Shown here: positions 41,935-50,559 of the stretch, in pieces | Layout: each line of letters begins with the position of its first letter | Position numbering within the stretch: position 1 is the first letter of the stretch | NCBI GenBank assembly: GCA_037478835.1 | Contig: JBBFLV010000008.1 | Span: 1-64,000 of the forward strand | Reading direction: 5' to 3' | Length of the DNA: 64,000 bases | Source of the DNA: 630D-37 sp037478835 | Lineage (GTDB): Bacteria > Chloroflexota > Anaerolineae > Anaerolineales > Villigracilaceae | The notes under the pieces: generated by a model | What the model was told of the DNA's origin: nothing | Database searches by the model: none | Seen by the model: the letters and a program-made list of their open reading frames with translations, nothing else | Position numbers and translations under genes: made by a program

Positions 41935-42648
41935 ATGGAACTTTTCCGTACCCTTTTCACCCCTCCTCGCCATTGGCTCCTCGTCCTGGCGGCCATCTGG
42001 ATCGGCCTTAGTCTCAGCGAAAAGCGCCTCAAAGCGCCGATCACCGCCGCTGCCCTCAACGATCTGGTGTCGTACGGCGTGATCGGCTATGTGCTCGGTG
42101 GGCGGCTTTTCTACGCTTTGGAGCATTGGTCCCAGGTCCTGGCCGCTCCGCTGAGCCTGTTTTCGCTTAACGATATGTTCTCCCCGGCAGGTGCTTGGCT
42201 GACCTTGTTCCTGGTTTCTGCTATCTATCTCCAGCGCCGTCAAATTCCTCTCTGGCCGATGCTCGATTCCCTCACGCCGCTTTTGGCGAGCCTGCTCGTC
42301 GGCCTCAGCCTTGCTAACTTGGCCTCAGGAAATGGATTCGGGAAGGAAACGAACCTGCCATGGGCTTGGGAGCTATGGGGAGCGCGTCGCCATCCTTCGC
42401 AGGTATACGAACTCATCGCCTCGTTAGGGACCTTGGGCCTGATCCTGCGCCTTCGGCTTTCTGCCCCCGGAGCGCTTTTTCGGCGCTTCCTCGTCCTGAC
42501 CTCCGGCTGGGTGCTGTTCCTTCAAGCGTTCCGTGGGGATAGTCACCTGTTGCCAGGTGGTTTTCGCTTGGAGCAGGTGCTGGCCTGGGGCTTGCTGGCG
42601 CTAGGCCTGTGGTCAATCGATCGCTACGAGCGCGGAGGCCCTCCATGA
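41935..42648 (+). CDS. divergent prolipoprotein diacylglyceryl transferase (Lgt)-like protein
   Basis: A 237-residue polytopic membrane protein. GGRLFYAL and the block FGKETNLPWAWELWGARRHPSQVYEL match the Lgt signature (diacylglyceryl transfer to lipobox Cys). It is shorter than typical Lgt (about 260-290), and the usual HGG motif is replaced by SPAGAWLT, so catalytic competence is uncertain. The window encodes several lipoproteins that would need Lgt. It overlaps the next gene by 4 bp. Confidence 0.75.
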   Translation: MELFRTLFTPPRHWLLVLAAIWIGLSLSEKRLKAPITAAALNDLVSYGVIGYVLGGRLFYALEHWSQVLAAPLSLFSLNDMFSPAGAWLTLFLVSAIYLQRRQIPLWPMLDSLTPLLASLLVGLSLANLASGNGFGKETNLPWAWELWGARRHPSQVYELIASLGTLGLILRLRLSAPGALFRRFLVLTSGWVLFLQAFRGDSHLLPGGFRLEQVLAWGLLALGLWSIDRYERGGPP

Positions 42649-43367
42649 CGCTGGAAGGCAAAACCGTCCTGATCACCGGTGCGGCGCGTCGCCTGGGGCG
42701 CCTGATGTCCCTAGCCTGTGCCCGTGCCGGTGCTGATGTCATCATCCATCACGGTCATTCGCCTCAAGAAGCGCATGATCTCGCCCAGGAAATTCGCTCC
42801 CTTGGAAGGCAAGCCTGGATCGTCCAGGCCGACCTGGCCGATGCGCAGCAAACCCTGGCGCTAGGCGAAGCGATGGGGCAGCATCCAGCGCTCTACGCGC
42901 TCGTCAACAGTGCCTCGATCTTCGAGCCGCTTACCTTTGCCGAAACTACCCTTGAAGCCTGGCAGCGCCATCTGCAGATCAACCTAACTGCGCCCTTTTT
43001 GCTTTCCCAGGCCTTTGCCCGTCATGTAGGGGAGCGCCCAGGGCGGATCGTCAACATCCTGGATTGGCGCGCCCTGCGCCCCGGTGCCGATCATTTTCCC
43101 TACACCATTGCCAAAGCCGCGTTGGCGGCGATGACCCGCTCCCTAGCGCAGGCTCTGGCTCCGCAGATCCAAGTAAACGGCATTGCCTTCGGTGCCATCC
43201 TGCCGCCGAGCGATGGCGCACCGGTCAAAGGAGTGATCGCCCAAACTCCCATGCGTCGCCTGGCCGATCTGCAGGAAGTGGCGGAAACCCTGCTCTTCCT
43301 GCTCACCGGCCCGACCTACATCACCGGTGAGATCATCCACCTGGATGGCGGCCGTCATCTGGTGTGA
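42645..43367 (+). CDS. short-chain dehydrogenase, FolM/pteridine-reductase-like
   Basis: A 240-residue SDR: TGAARRLGRLMSLACARAGA (NADP motif), NSASIF, the catalytic region with Tyr and Lys in FPYTIAKAAL, and YITGEIIHLDGGRHLV. The usual Ser of the triad is unclear (ILDWRALRP), and an Asp occupies that region, as in pteridine reductases. Its place before folB and folK suggests a dihydrofolate/dihydromonapterin reductase, possibly replacing folA. That role is inference. Confidence 0.8.
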   Translation: MTLEGKTVLITGAARRLGRLMSLACARAGADVIIHHGHSPQEAHDLAQEIRSLGRQAWIVQADLADAQQTLALGEAMGQHPALYALVNSASIFEPLTFAETTLEAWQRHLQINLTAPFLLSQAFARHVGERPGRIVNILDWRALRPGADHFPYTIAKAALAAMTRSLAQALAPQIQVNGIAFGAILPPSDGAPVKGVIAQTPMRRLADLQEVAETLLFLLTGPTYITGEIIHLDGGRHLV

Positions 43368-43392
43368 CCAACCGACTTCTTTTGGAGGCTGA

Positions 43393-43782
43393 ATGGATAA
43401 AGTTTTCATCAAGGACTTGCTGGTTCGTGGCATCATCGGGATCAACGATTGGGAACGGCGCGAACCGCAGGATATTTTGATCAATATTGTGCTCTTTACC
43501 GATACCCGTCGAGCCGCGGTGAGCGATCGCATCGAGGATTGTGTGAATTACCGCACGGTGGCGAAGAAGGTGCAGGCCCATGCCGAACGTGCCGAACGCT
43601 GGACGGTGGAAGCGCTGGCCAACGATCTAGCGCGTTTGTGCTTGGAAGAGCCGGGCGTGCAGCGGGTGATCGTGCGGGTGGAAAAACCCGGCGCCGTGCG
43701 TTTTGCCGCCTCGGTGGGCGTGGAGATCGAACGTGAGCGAGGAACTGCATTCGGTTTATCTGAGCCTGGGCTCGAACGTTGA
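43393..43782 (+). CDS. folB: dihydroneopterin aldolase
   Basis: A 129-residue enzyme that splits dihydroneopterin to 6-hydroxymethyl-dihydropterin and glycolaldehyde. VFIKDLLVRGIIGINDWERREPQDILINI, DCVNYRTVAKKV with the conserved Tyr, and VIVRVEKPGAVRFAASVGVEI are the family core; the Lys in VEKPGA is catalytic. TGGAGG precedes the ATG. The last 50 bp overlap folK in another frame. Confidence 0.95.
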   Translation: MDKVFIKDLLVRGIIGINDWERREPQDILINIVLFTDTRRAAVSDRIEDCVNYRTVAKKVQAHAERAERWTVEALANDLARLCLEEPGVQRVIVRVEKPGAVRFAASVGVEIERERGTAFGLSEPGLER

Positions 43783-44212
43783 TCCGGAACAAAACTTGCC
43801 GCGCGCCGTTCGCCTTCTGCGCCAGAAAACCCGGTTGCTGGCTGTTTCCCATGCTTGGCAATCTCATGCTGTGGGCAGCAATGGCCCGGATTTTCTAAAT
43901 GCTTGTGCCCTCGCCCGGACCCCACTGGATGTGCAGGGGTTCAAAAAACAGGTGATCCGACCGATCGAAGAGGCGCTTGGCAGAGTGCGCACGGCGGATA
44001 AATTTGCTCCCCGCACGATCGACATTGACATTCTGTTCTTCGACGAAGAGCCGTTCGGCGATTTTTTGAGTCATGCCTTTGTCATCGTGCCACTGGCCGA
44101 AATCGCTCCGCAGTTTCGTCACCCTCTTCTTTACAATCTCAGCATGGCGCAGCTCGCCGAACAGCTCCGCTCTCAAACCTGGATCATCCCCCGTCCAGAC
44201 ATAAAATTGTAG
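43733..44212 (+). CDS. folK: 6-hydroxymethyl-dihydropterin pyrophosphokinase
   Basis: 159 residues. YLSLGSNVDPEQNLPRAVRLL, SHAWQSHAVGSNGPDFLNACALA, the Mg-binding DIDILFFDEEPF and FVIVPLAEIAPQFRHP are the family features. It transfers pyrophosphate from ATP to the pterin ahead of FolP, which is not in this window. The start is the GTG at 43733, inside folB. A palindrome overlaps its stop codon. Confidence 0.95.
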   Translation: MSEELHSVYLSLGSNVDPEQNLPRAVRLLRQKTRLLAVSHAWQSHAVGSNGPDFLNACALARTPLDVQGFKKQVIRPIEEALGRVRTADKFAPRTIDIDILFFDEEPFGDFLSHAFVIVPLAEIAPQFRHPLLYNLSMAQLAEQLRSQTWIIPRPDIKL

Positions 44213-44236
44213 GGCAAACGCTTGCGTTTGCCCTAC
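44209..44236. repeat. perfect 13-bp-arm palindrome overlapping the folK stop
   Basis: GTAGGGCAAACGC and GCGTTTGCCCTAC flank a 2-nt centre. The TAG of folK lies inside the left arm. It is the longest member of the CAAACGC/GCGTTTG family also seen at 1.26 kb and 3.4 kb. It could work as a terminator stem, though no T-run follows. Confidence 0.85.
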
Positions 44237-44259
44237 CTCTTTGCACATTTGCGACCCTC

Positions 44260-44318
44260 AGAAATAAGGCCGAGTTGCCGAACGGCAATCCATCCGCGTT
44301 CGTCCTCGGCCTATTTCT
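44260..44318. repeat. compound inverted repeat between folK and alaS
   Basis: AGAAATAAGGCCGAG (44260-44274) pairs with CTCGGCCTATTTCT (44305-44318), and a second hairpin TTGCCG/CGGCAA (44275-44288) nests inside. It lies between convergent genes and ends 6 bp before the alaS stop, so a two-way terminator or an extragenic structured repeat is likely. Confidence 0.7.
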
Positions 44319-44323
44319 GCATT

Positions 44324-47068
44324 TCAGCTTTTCGTTGCCTTCTCTTCTACCCAGCGACGTGCGCTTTCCAGTGCTTCGGGCAGTTTTTGCGTCTCACTAC
44401 CGCCACCGAGCGCCAGGTGTGGAGCACCGCCGCCGCCACCACCGAGCTGGCGCGCCAGGTAGTTCACCATCTCACCGGCTTTCCACCCGCTCTTGACCAG
44501 ATCGGCGGTTAGTGCGACCATCAATCGCACCTGTGTGTTGCGCGTAGCCACAACACAAACACCGCGCTCGCGCACTTCCTGGCGGAAGAGATCGGCCAAC
44601 GCGCGCAACGTCTCATCGTCCAGTCCAGGGAGTTCGGCAATCAACAGGTTCACATTCCCAATCGTTTCCAACGTTTGCAGGTGACGGCGGAAGAGCAGGG
44701 TGGCGTGTTCCTTTTGCAAGGCACTGAGCGCTTTGCGGGTCGTTTGTAATTCTTCCTGGAGTGCTTCCACCTTCTGGGCTACTTCTTCAGGGGTGGTCTT
44801 GAGCAGGTTGGCCGTTTCCTGAAGCACGGCGAAGCGCCGGGCAACCAGCTGGTAGGCCCCGCGTCCGGTCACCGCTTCGATGCGGCGCACGTTTGTCCCG
44901 ACCGAGCTTTCGCTGACGATCAGGAACATGCCCACGTCAGAAGTGCGGCTCAAGTGCGTGCCGCCGCAAAGTTCATACGAAATCAGGTGATTTTCATCTC
45001 CAATGCGCAATGTGCGCACGATCTCGCCGTATTTTTCTCCAAAGAGCGCCATCGCTCCCTCGGCGATCGCTTCTTCCCGTGTTTTATAGGTCGGTTGTAC
45101 CGGCCAATCGGCGGCTACCATCTCGTTGACACGGCGCTCGATCTCGGCCAATTGGGCGGCCGTCAGGGCTTGCGGATAGTTGAAGTCAAAGCGCAGGCGA
45201 TCCGGAGCCACCAGCGAGCCGGCCTGCAGTGCGCCGGGGCCGAGGACCTGATGTAGCGCAGCGTGCAGGAGATGGGTGGCCGTGTGATTGCGCATAATGT
45301 CGTGACGGCGATCCATGTCCACCTCGGCACGGGCCAGGTCGCCGCGGCGCGGCTTGCCGAAGATCACCTCGCCCACGTGCGTGATCACCCCCGCCGCCGG
45401 TTTGCGCATATCCTGGACCTCGATCTCCCAGCTGCCGTCCACGGCGCGGATCGTACCCGTATCGCTCACCTGTCCGCCGGCTTCGATGTAGAAGCCGGTT
45501 TCCGGCAGAATGACCTCCACCCGATCCCCGGTTTCGGCCTCTTCGATCTCCTGCCCCTCGCGCACCAGCGCCAACACTTTGCCGGTCACTTGGGTTTTCG
45601 TATAGGGATCATATAGCACGCCTTCCGCGCCGATCTCGCCGCGTTGCTGCAAGGCCTGCAGAATACCGCTGAAGAACTCGGCATCCTCGCCGCCCAGCGG
45701 ACCCATCGCTTTGCCGGCGCCGGAAGCCAGGCGATGTTCTTCCATAGCCTCCTGGAACCCCCGTTCTTCTACGTCCATCCCCTGTTCACGGGCAATATCA
45801 CGGGCGATCTCGAAGGGCATTCCGCTGGTGGCATAGAGATCGAAAGCCAGACGTCCGCTGAGGATCCGTTCCCCTTTTTGGCGCAGTTCGTCCAGCATCC
45901 CCAGCAGGCGATTGGTGCTTAGGTCCAGGGCGCGGGCGAAGCGCTTTTCCTCGCGGGTGATCGTATCCAGGATCACGGCGCGGTTGCGTTGGAGCTCTGG
46001 GTAGAAGTGACCGTAGTTTTCAATCACGGCTTCCGCCACCTCGGCGAGGAAGGGTTGATTCAGGCCGATCTTGGTGCCGAAGCGGGCGGCGCGGCGGATG
46101 ACCATGCGGCAGACGTAATTGCGACCGGTATTGCCCGGCACGACGCCATCGGCGATCAGAAAAGCGGCGGCGCGGCTGTGATCGGCGATCACACGGTAGG
46201 GCGTGAAATCGGCGTAGACTTGATCCAGGCTATGACCGGTCAGGGCACGTACGCGCTCGATGAGCGGGGTGAAGAGATCGGTCTTATAGTTCGAGTTCAC
46301 GTTTTGTAGCACCGCTACGATCCGCTCTAGCCCCATGCCGGTATCCACGTGTTTTGCCGGCAGCGGTTCGAGGGTATCCGGGTCGAGGCGGTTGTATTGC
46401 ATAAAGACCAGGTTCCATAGCTCCAGGAAGCGCTTGCAATCCCCGTTGACGCGGCAGACGTGTCCCGGCTCTCCCTTTTTATCGCAGTATTCTTCGCCGC
46501 GGTCAATGTGAATTTCCGAGCAGGGGCCGCAGGGGCCGGTTTCGGCCATTTCCCAAAAGTTTTCTTTGCGCCCGAAGAACAGCACATGATCCGGCAAAAA
46601 GCCGGGTTGAGCGCGCCAGTAATCGGCCGCTTCGTCATCGGTCGGGATGCGTCCCTTCTCATCCTTGAAGCAGGTCGCCCAGAGCCGTTCTTTGGGCAGG
46701 CCCCAGACCTCGGTCAGCAATTCCCAGGCCCAGGCGATGGCTTCTTTCTTGTAATAATCGCCGAAAGACCAGTTGCCGAGCATCTCAAAAAAGGTGTGAT
46801 GTGTATCATCCCGCCCAACGTCTTCTAGGTCGTTATGTTTCCCGGCCACGCGCATGCACTTTTGCGAATTGGCGGCACGGGTATACGGCCGCTTATCCGT
46901 GCCGAGGAAGACATCTTTGAATTGCACCATGCCGGAATTGGTGAAAAGCAGAGTAGCATCCCCGCCCGGTACGAGGGAGGAAGAGGGCACAAACGTGTGG
47001 CCGCGTTGGACGAAGAAGTCAATGAAAGTCTGTCGAATTTCCGCACCGCTGAAACGTTTCTGAGACAT
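44324..47068 (-). CDS. alaS: alanyl-tRNA synthetase
   Basis: 914 residues, near the usual length. Class II catalytic core (LFTNSGMVQFKDVFLG, HTFFEMLGNWSFGDYYKKEAI, EIHIDRG, GLERIVAVLQ), editing domain with zinc motif (HTATHLLHAALHQVLG and CGGTHLSRTSDVG), and a C-terminal C-Ala domain ending with Gly-rich GGGGGGAPHLALGGG. It charges tRNA-Ala and clears mis-acylated Ser/Gly. A TATAAT box (47106-47111) stands 37 nt before the ATG. No T-box leader is evident. Confidence 0.98.
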   Translation of the reverse strand: MSQKRFSGAEIRQTFIDFFVQRGHTFVPSSSLVPGGDATLLFTNSGMVQFKDVFLGTDKRPYTRAANSQKCMRVAGKHNDLEDVGRDDTHHTFFEMLGNWSFGDYYKKEAIAWAWELLTEVWGLPKERLWATCFKDEKGRIPTDDEAADYWRAQPGFLPDHVLFFGRKENFWEMAETGPCGPCSEIHIDRGEEYCDKKGEPGHVCRVNGDCKRFLELWNLVFMQYNRLDPDTLEPLPAKHVDTGMGLERIVAVLQNVNSNYKTDLFTPLIERVRALTGHSLDQVYADFTPYRVIADHSRAAAFLIADGVVPGNTGRNYVCRMVIRRAARFGTKIGLNQPFLAEVAEAVIENYGHFYPELQRNRAVILDTITREEKRFARALDLSTNRLLGMLDELRQKGERILSGRLAFDLYATSGMPFEIARDIAREQGMDVEERGFQEAMEEHRLASGAGKAMGPLGGEDAEFFSGILQALQQRGEIGAEGVLYDPYTKTQVTGKVLALVREGQEIEEAETGDRVEVILPETGFYIEAGGQVSDTGTIRAVDGSWEIEVQDMRKPAAGVITHVGEVIFGKPRRGDLARAEVDMDRRHDIMRNHTATHLLHAALHQVLGPGALQAGSLVAPDRLRFDFNYPQALTAAQLAEIERRVNEMVAADWPVQPTYKTREEAIAEGAMALFGEKYGEIVRTLRIGDENHLISYELCGGTHLSRTSDVGMFLIVSESSVGTNVRRIEAVTGRGAYQLVARRFAVLQETANLLKTTPEEVAQKVEALQEELQTTRKALSALQKEHATLLFRRHLQTLETIGNVNLLIAELPGLDDETLRALADLFRQEVRERGVCVVATRNTQVRLMVALTADLVKSGWKAGEMVNYLARQLGGGGGGAPHLALGGGSETQKLPEALESARRWVEEKATKS

Positions 47069-47105
47069 GCCAGAACTCCATGAGGGGACTAAGAGAGTGT
47101 AGCGT

Positions 47106-47111
47106 ATTATA
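47106..47111 (-). promoter_or_regulatory. -10 box (TATAAT) of alaS
   Basis: A perfect TATAAT on the minus strand in the 250-bp gap before alaS, with a leader of about 30 nt. No clear -35. The rest of the gap (47112-47318) shows no gene. Confidence 0.55.
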
Positions 47112-47318
47112 CCTGAAGGTATTGTACGTGGATGTTTTTCTGGAAGTTTCGCGATCGTTTTCCCGGGCCGCGCAGAGCCAAATTTCGGGAGCGCATGCGG
47201 CCAGACTACCCTACCGATTCTGGCGTTTGAACTTCATCCCATCACAAGCGCTTGATGCCATCCACATCTTTGTGCTCAGCCGGGAGAGCATAAAACCCGG
47301 TCTCCGGCTGCCAATCTC

Positions 47319-48083
47319 TCATTCCAGCTCAAATCCCTGTTGTTGCAACACCCGGCGCAGATGGGTGCGCTGGGCTTGAGCCACGCGCCGAGCGGAGTGT
47401 TCCATCCAGCCGTAAATTTTTACGTTTTTCGGCTCCCCGATGGCGACCTGACGATTGGCATAGATGCCGCTTTCGGCCATTTCTCGGTCGTATGCGAGGA
47501 GGGCTTCATCCTGTTTCCGCTGATAAGTCTCCCAGTGGAGCACGGCCTCGAGCGGCAAGCGCGGCTTTTGACGGGGCGTTCGCGCCGGCCAGCCGACGGT
47601 CATGCCGACGATGGGGAAGGTCAGGCGGGGCAGTGCCAAGAGCTCGATCACTTCCTCCGGCCGATTGCGGATGGCGCCGATGTAACAGATCCCCAATCCC
47701 AGCGATTCGGCCGCCAAGGCCGCGTTCTGTGCCGCAATCCCTGCGTCCAGAGCGGCGACCAGGAAATTTTCAACGTAGTTGGTGACCTGCTTGTAGCCGC
47801 GCAGCTCGCAAACCCGATCCAACCGTGCCAGATCGGCGCACCAGGCGAGGAAAAGCGGTGCTTCGGCGATGTGCTGCTGATCGCCGCAGAGCGCAGCCAG
47901 CCGTTGACGACGTTCTGCTTCGGTGACGGCGATCACGCTCCAGGCCTGTAGGTTGGACGAGGTCGAAGCACGTTGTGCCGCTCGGATGATCGTTTCGATC
48001 AGCTCTTTCGGGAGCGGGTCGGGTTTGTAGTGACGTACCGAAGCGTGACGATGGATGACTTCCAGGACGGGATTTTCAATCAT
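47319..48083 (-). CDS. nitroreductase family flavoprotein (NfsA-like)
   Basis: A 254-residue FMN-binding oxidoreductase. HASVRHYKPDPLPKELIETIIRAAQRASTSSNLQAWSVI (FMN phosphate and the SSN-Q motif), DAGIAAQNAALAAESLGLGICYIGAIRN and VVGMTVGWPA are the NfsA/FRP features. It reduces nitro compounds or flavins with NADPH; the physiological substrate is unknown. It stands alone downstream of the NUDIX gene, same strand. Confidence 0.9.
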   Translation of the reverse strand: MIENPVLEVIHRHASVRHYKPDPLPKELIETIIRAAQRASTSSNLQAWSVIAVTEAERRQRLAALCGDQQHIAEAPLFLAWCADLARLDRVCELRGYKQVTNYVENFLVAALDAGIAAQNAALAAESLGLGICYIGAIRNRPEEVIELLALPRLTFPIVGMTVGWPARTPRQKPRLPLEAVLHWETYQRKQDEALLAYDREMAESGIYANRQVAIGEPKNVKIYGWMEHSARRVAQAQRTHLRRVLQQQGFELE

Positions 48084-48159
48084 AGGATGGTAGTTGAAGG
48101 TATGGAAGTTTAGATGAATGAAAAATGAAAGGCTTGTGGAGTGATGCTTGTCATGCCTT

Positions 48160-48630
48160 TCACGGTCGCAAGATCGGGGTAGGGCGGATTTCCAGCGAAT
48201 CCAGGATGCGTTGATGATGATTGCCCAGGAGCTTCATGTGAGCGATCGTTTCCAGATCGAAAAAGCCGATCTCGGTCGTTTCCGGACTCAGGCTCAGCGT
48301 TCCACCCAGCGCTTCGACTTCAAAATGAACAACCACCATTTGGACGCGGTTGCCGTCCGGATACTCGATCAGGGTATCACGATTCGAGTAAATGCCCACC
48401 AAGCGCACCGGGCGGACCTGCAGGCCGGTTTCCTCGTAGAATTCGCGTATGCAGGCTTCTTCCAGGCTTTCGCCGGCTTCCATGGCGCCGCCCGGAAGGC
48501 ACCACTCGCCGTTATCGGCGCGGCGGGTGAGTAGCACACGCTTGCGCTCAGCATCGAACAGGATCGCCGAGCACCCGACGCGCAGTTGTCCTTGCTTGCC
48601 CATTCGTTCACCATGGTGTAACCGGGTCAT
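48160..48630 (-). CDS. NUDIX hydrolase
   Basis: A 156-residue enzyme with the Nudix box GGAMEAGESLEEACIREFYEETGLQV (all GX5EX7REUXEEXGU positions fit), and LRVGCSAILFDAERKRVLLTRR before it. It hydrolyses nucleoside diphosphates linked to another moiety; the exact substrate is unknown. I chose the ATG at 48630; a TATAAT box (48643-48648) ends 12 nt before it, giving a very short leader, and the longer frame to 48699 would cover that promoter and the heptamer repeats. Confidence 0.92.
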   Translation of the reverse strand: MTRLHHGERMGKQGQLRVGCSAILFDAERKRVLLTRRADNGEWCLPGGAMEAGESLEEACIREFYEETGLQVRPVRLVGIYSNRDTLIEYPDGNRVQMVVVHFEVEALGGTLSLSPETTEIGFFDLETIAHMKLLGNHHQRILDSLEIRPTPILRP

Positions 48631-48664
48631 AGGTTGCGGCGAATTATAACCGCAATTCAGGGTG

Positions 48665-48779
48665 GACGATGGACGGTAGACCGTAGACCGTAGTAGCATC
48701 AGGATTCATCCTGTGCGCATCGTAGGATTAGGATTTATCCTGTGCCGTACAGACCGTCGACCGTGGACCGTAGACCGTA
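48665..48779 (+). repeat. two heptamer tracts around a duplicated AGGATTYATCCTGTG motif
   Basis: Four GACCGTR-type units (48665-48692) and four more (48752-48779) flank a spacer in which AGGATTCATCCTGTG and AGGATTTATCCTGTG occur as direct copies. AGGAT/ATCCT makes each copy a small hairpin. The arrangement looks like repeated local duplication. Confidence 0.8.
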
Positions 48780-48865
48780 GCACGCACCGGCAGTGCCCTC
48801 CCTCCTGAAAACAAGAGTATAATTCAACCACCCATCCCCTCAATTTCCCAGAAAGGAGTTGCCCG

Positions 48866-50473
48866 ATGTCTCGCTTCTTTCTGCTCCTCGCCCTGCTCAC
48901 CCTCCTCACCGCCTGCGCCGCGCCGAACGTAGGCGGTGGACCGTTGACCGTAGACCGTGGAACGCCGACTCTCCCGCCAACTTCCACCCCCACCCCCAGA
49001 CCAACTCACACGCCCACACCCACCCTCGAACCCACCCCCACCGAAGCCCCGTTGACTTTGGATGAGCTTGGCATCAAGGCCGAAGAACAAAGCTACTTCC
49101 GGGGCGTAGAAAAAGCCCTCCAGCGCCGGGTCAACGAAAACGGCGAAGTCCTCTACACCACCACCGCCACCTTTTGGGACGGCGAGCAAAAAATCACCGC
49201 CGACTACATCATCGAACAAAGGACTTTTGACGCCCACCCTGAGATTTCCGATGACCTCACTCGACCAAGAAGTGTCAGAGCTTATCGTCTTCCAAGAAAC
49301 TATAGGAATATGAAGCCAGATCGCTTAGAATTAGAATTAGTCGAAGTCACTCTCCTCTGGCAGGGACCTGAGCGTGGCTTCCGTGAAGCCTTTGACCTAA
49401 CAAACGCCTTCGACCCCGAACTCAAGCAGGTGGAGAAGCACCCCTACCTGCACATCGTCCACGGCAACCGCCCTATCCAATCCATCAAAGATTTACCCAA
49501 AGATGACGAGCGCCTGACTGCTCTTCAATCCGTCAGGCTTGAGCAGGCCAAAGCCATCAGAGCCCTGCAAGATATCCGTCAAAAACTCCAAAGCGGCGAA
49601 AGTATCACCCCCGAAGACTTCCAAGGCTCAGTCTTCCTCAGCAGGCTTCAGGAAAAACTCCAAGCAGGCGAGCCGATCACCGAAGATGACCTCTATGTCC
49701 TTTTCTCTGCCAAAGCCGTTGAAAAATGGGACGCCGGCGGCGGCCTGTCGCTGTATTTTGAATTGCAAAAGGACGGAAGCAAGTGGGTTCATCTGAAAGC
49801 CAAGGGTGACGATCAGCCAAATCAAACCTATGACAGTCTAAACATGAAACTAACTCCTCTCTGGTTTTACACTCAAGACGAAGAAGGCAATCGCTATGAA
49901 AAAGCGGTTGTTGTTATCCTTGATATCGACGATATAGAAAGATACAAGTCCACTCGAGACCCGCTGACTTTACAAGGAAAATTCATCATCGGTGAAAATA
50001 GATACGACGTTGAAATTTCTCCTGATAACACATATTGGCAAGAACTCTACAAACAAAACAAACCCTCTTCCCCTGTTCCTATCCTTTACGCCGAAGGCGG
50101 TGACTACTTTACCAAGACTGACGAAGAACTCATCCAAGAGATGACCAAAAAAGGCATAGACCGGGAAACCCAAGCCAAAATCCTTTCCGAGCGTGCCCGC
50201 CTCACCCACCTCCTCTCCCTGCCAGATAATGACCCTGGTAAATTACCGTATTTAGCTCTTCCTGATAAAAACGGACAATATCCTTATAAACTTCAAGATC
50301 TTTATCCTGAAGGGTTTGGACTTGCTCAAAATCATCCTCAGCACATAGGAGAAAGATATGTCGGACAAGCCATCTTTGAAAATGGAGAATTTACAGGATT
50401 ATATGACTGGGCTCCTCTTCCCTCCACCTTCCAACTCCTTGAACTGATGTTTGATGTCAGAATATCCAATTGA
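48866..50473 (+). CDS. large lipoprotein, unknown function, with repeat-derived segment
   Basis: 535 residues. Lipobox LTLLTACAAP (Cys17). Directly after it, GGGPLTVDRGT is encoded by three heptamer repeats (48939-48959), then a Thr/Pro linker (TSTPTPRPTHTPTPTLEP) and a large charged domain (about 65-535). That domain has two similar segments, QKLQSGESITPEDFQGSVF and EKLQAGEPITEDDLYVLF. The remainder is rich in Asp, Lys and Tyr. No known family is recognised. A+T content is higher than in the neighbours. TATAAT near 48817 and AAAGGAG precede the ATG. Confidence 0.75.
   Translation: MSRFFLLLALLTLLTACAAPNVGGGPLTVDRGTPTLPPTSTPTPRPTHTPTPTLEPTPTEAPLTLDELGIKAEEQSYFRGVEKALQRRVNENGEVLYTTTATFWDGEQKITADYIIEQRTFDAHPEISDDLTRPRSVRAYRLPRNYRNMKPDRLELELVEVTLLWQGPERGFREAFDLTNAFDPELKQVEKHPYLHIVHGNRPIQSIKDLPKDDERLTALQSVRLEQAKAIRALQDIRQKLQSGESITPEDFQGSVFLSRLQEKLQAGEPITEDDLYVLFSAKAVEKWDAGGGLSLYFELQKDGSKWVHLKAKGDDQPNQTYDSLNMKLTPLWFYTQDEEGNRYEKAVVVILDIDDIERYKSTRDPLTLQGKFIIGENRYDVEISPDNTYWQELYKQNKPSSPVPILYAEGGDYFTKTDEELIQEMTKKGIDRETQAKILSERARLTHLLSLPDNDPGKLPYLALPDKNGQYPYKLQDLYPEGFGLAQNHPQHIGERYVGQAIFENGEFTGLYDWAPLPSTFQLLELMFDVRISN
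48939..48959 (+). repeat. three heptamer units inside the lipoprotein gene
   Basis: GACCGTT, GACCGTA and GACCGTG in tandem, 21 bp, so the reading frame is kept. The same family is otherwise intergenic in this window. Confidence 0.88.
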
Positions 50474-50559
50474 TTTTCTTCTCTCTTTTTCCTATGATTT
50501 TTTTATGGCGAACCAGTGGTAAACCAGAAAATTACATTTACGGTTCACCATAACAACCA

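Noticed and set aside
47069..47318. T-box leader before alaS
   Set aside because: No T-box core sequence or antiterminator pairing is visible, and the -10 box sits only 37 nt before the ATG.
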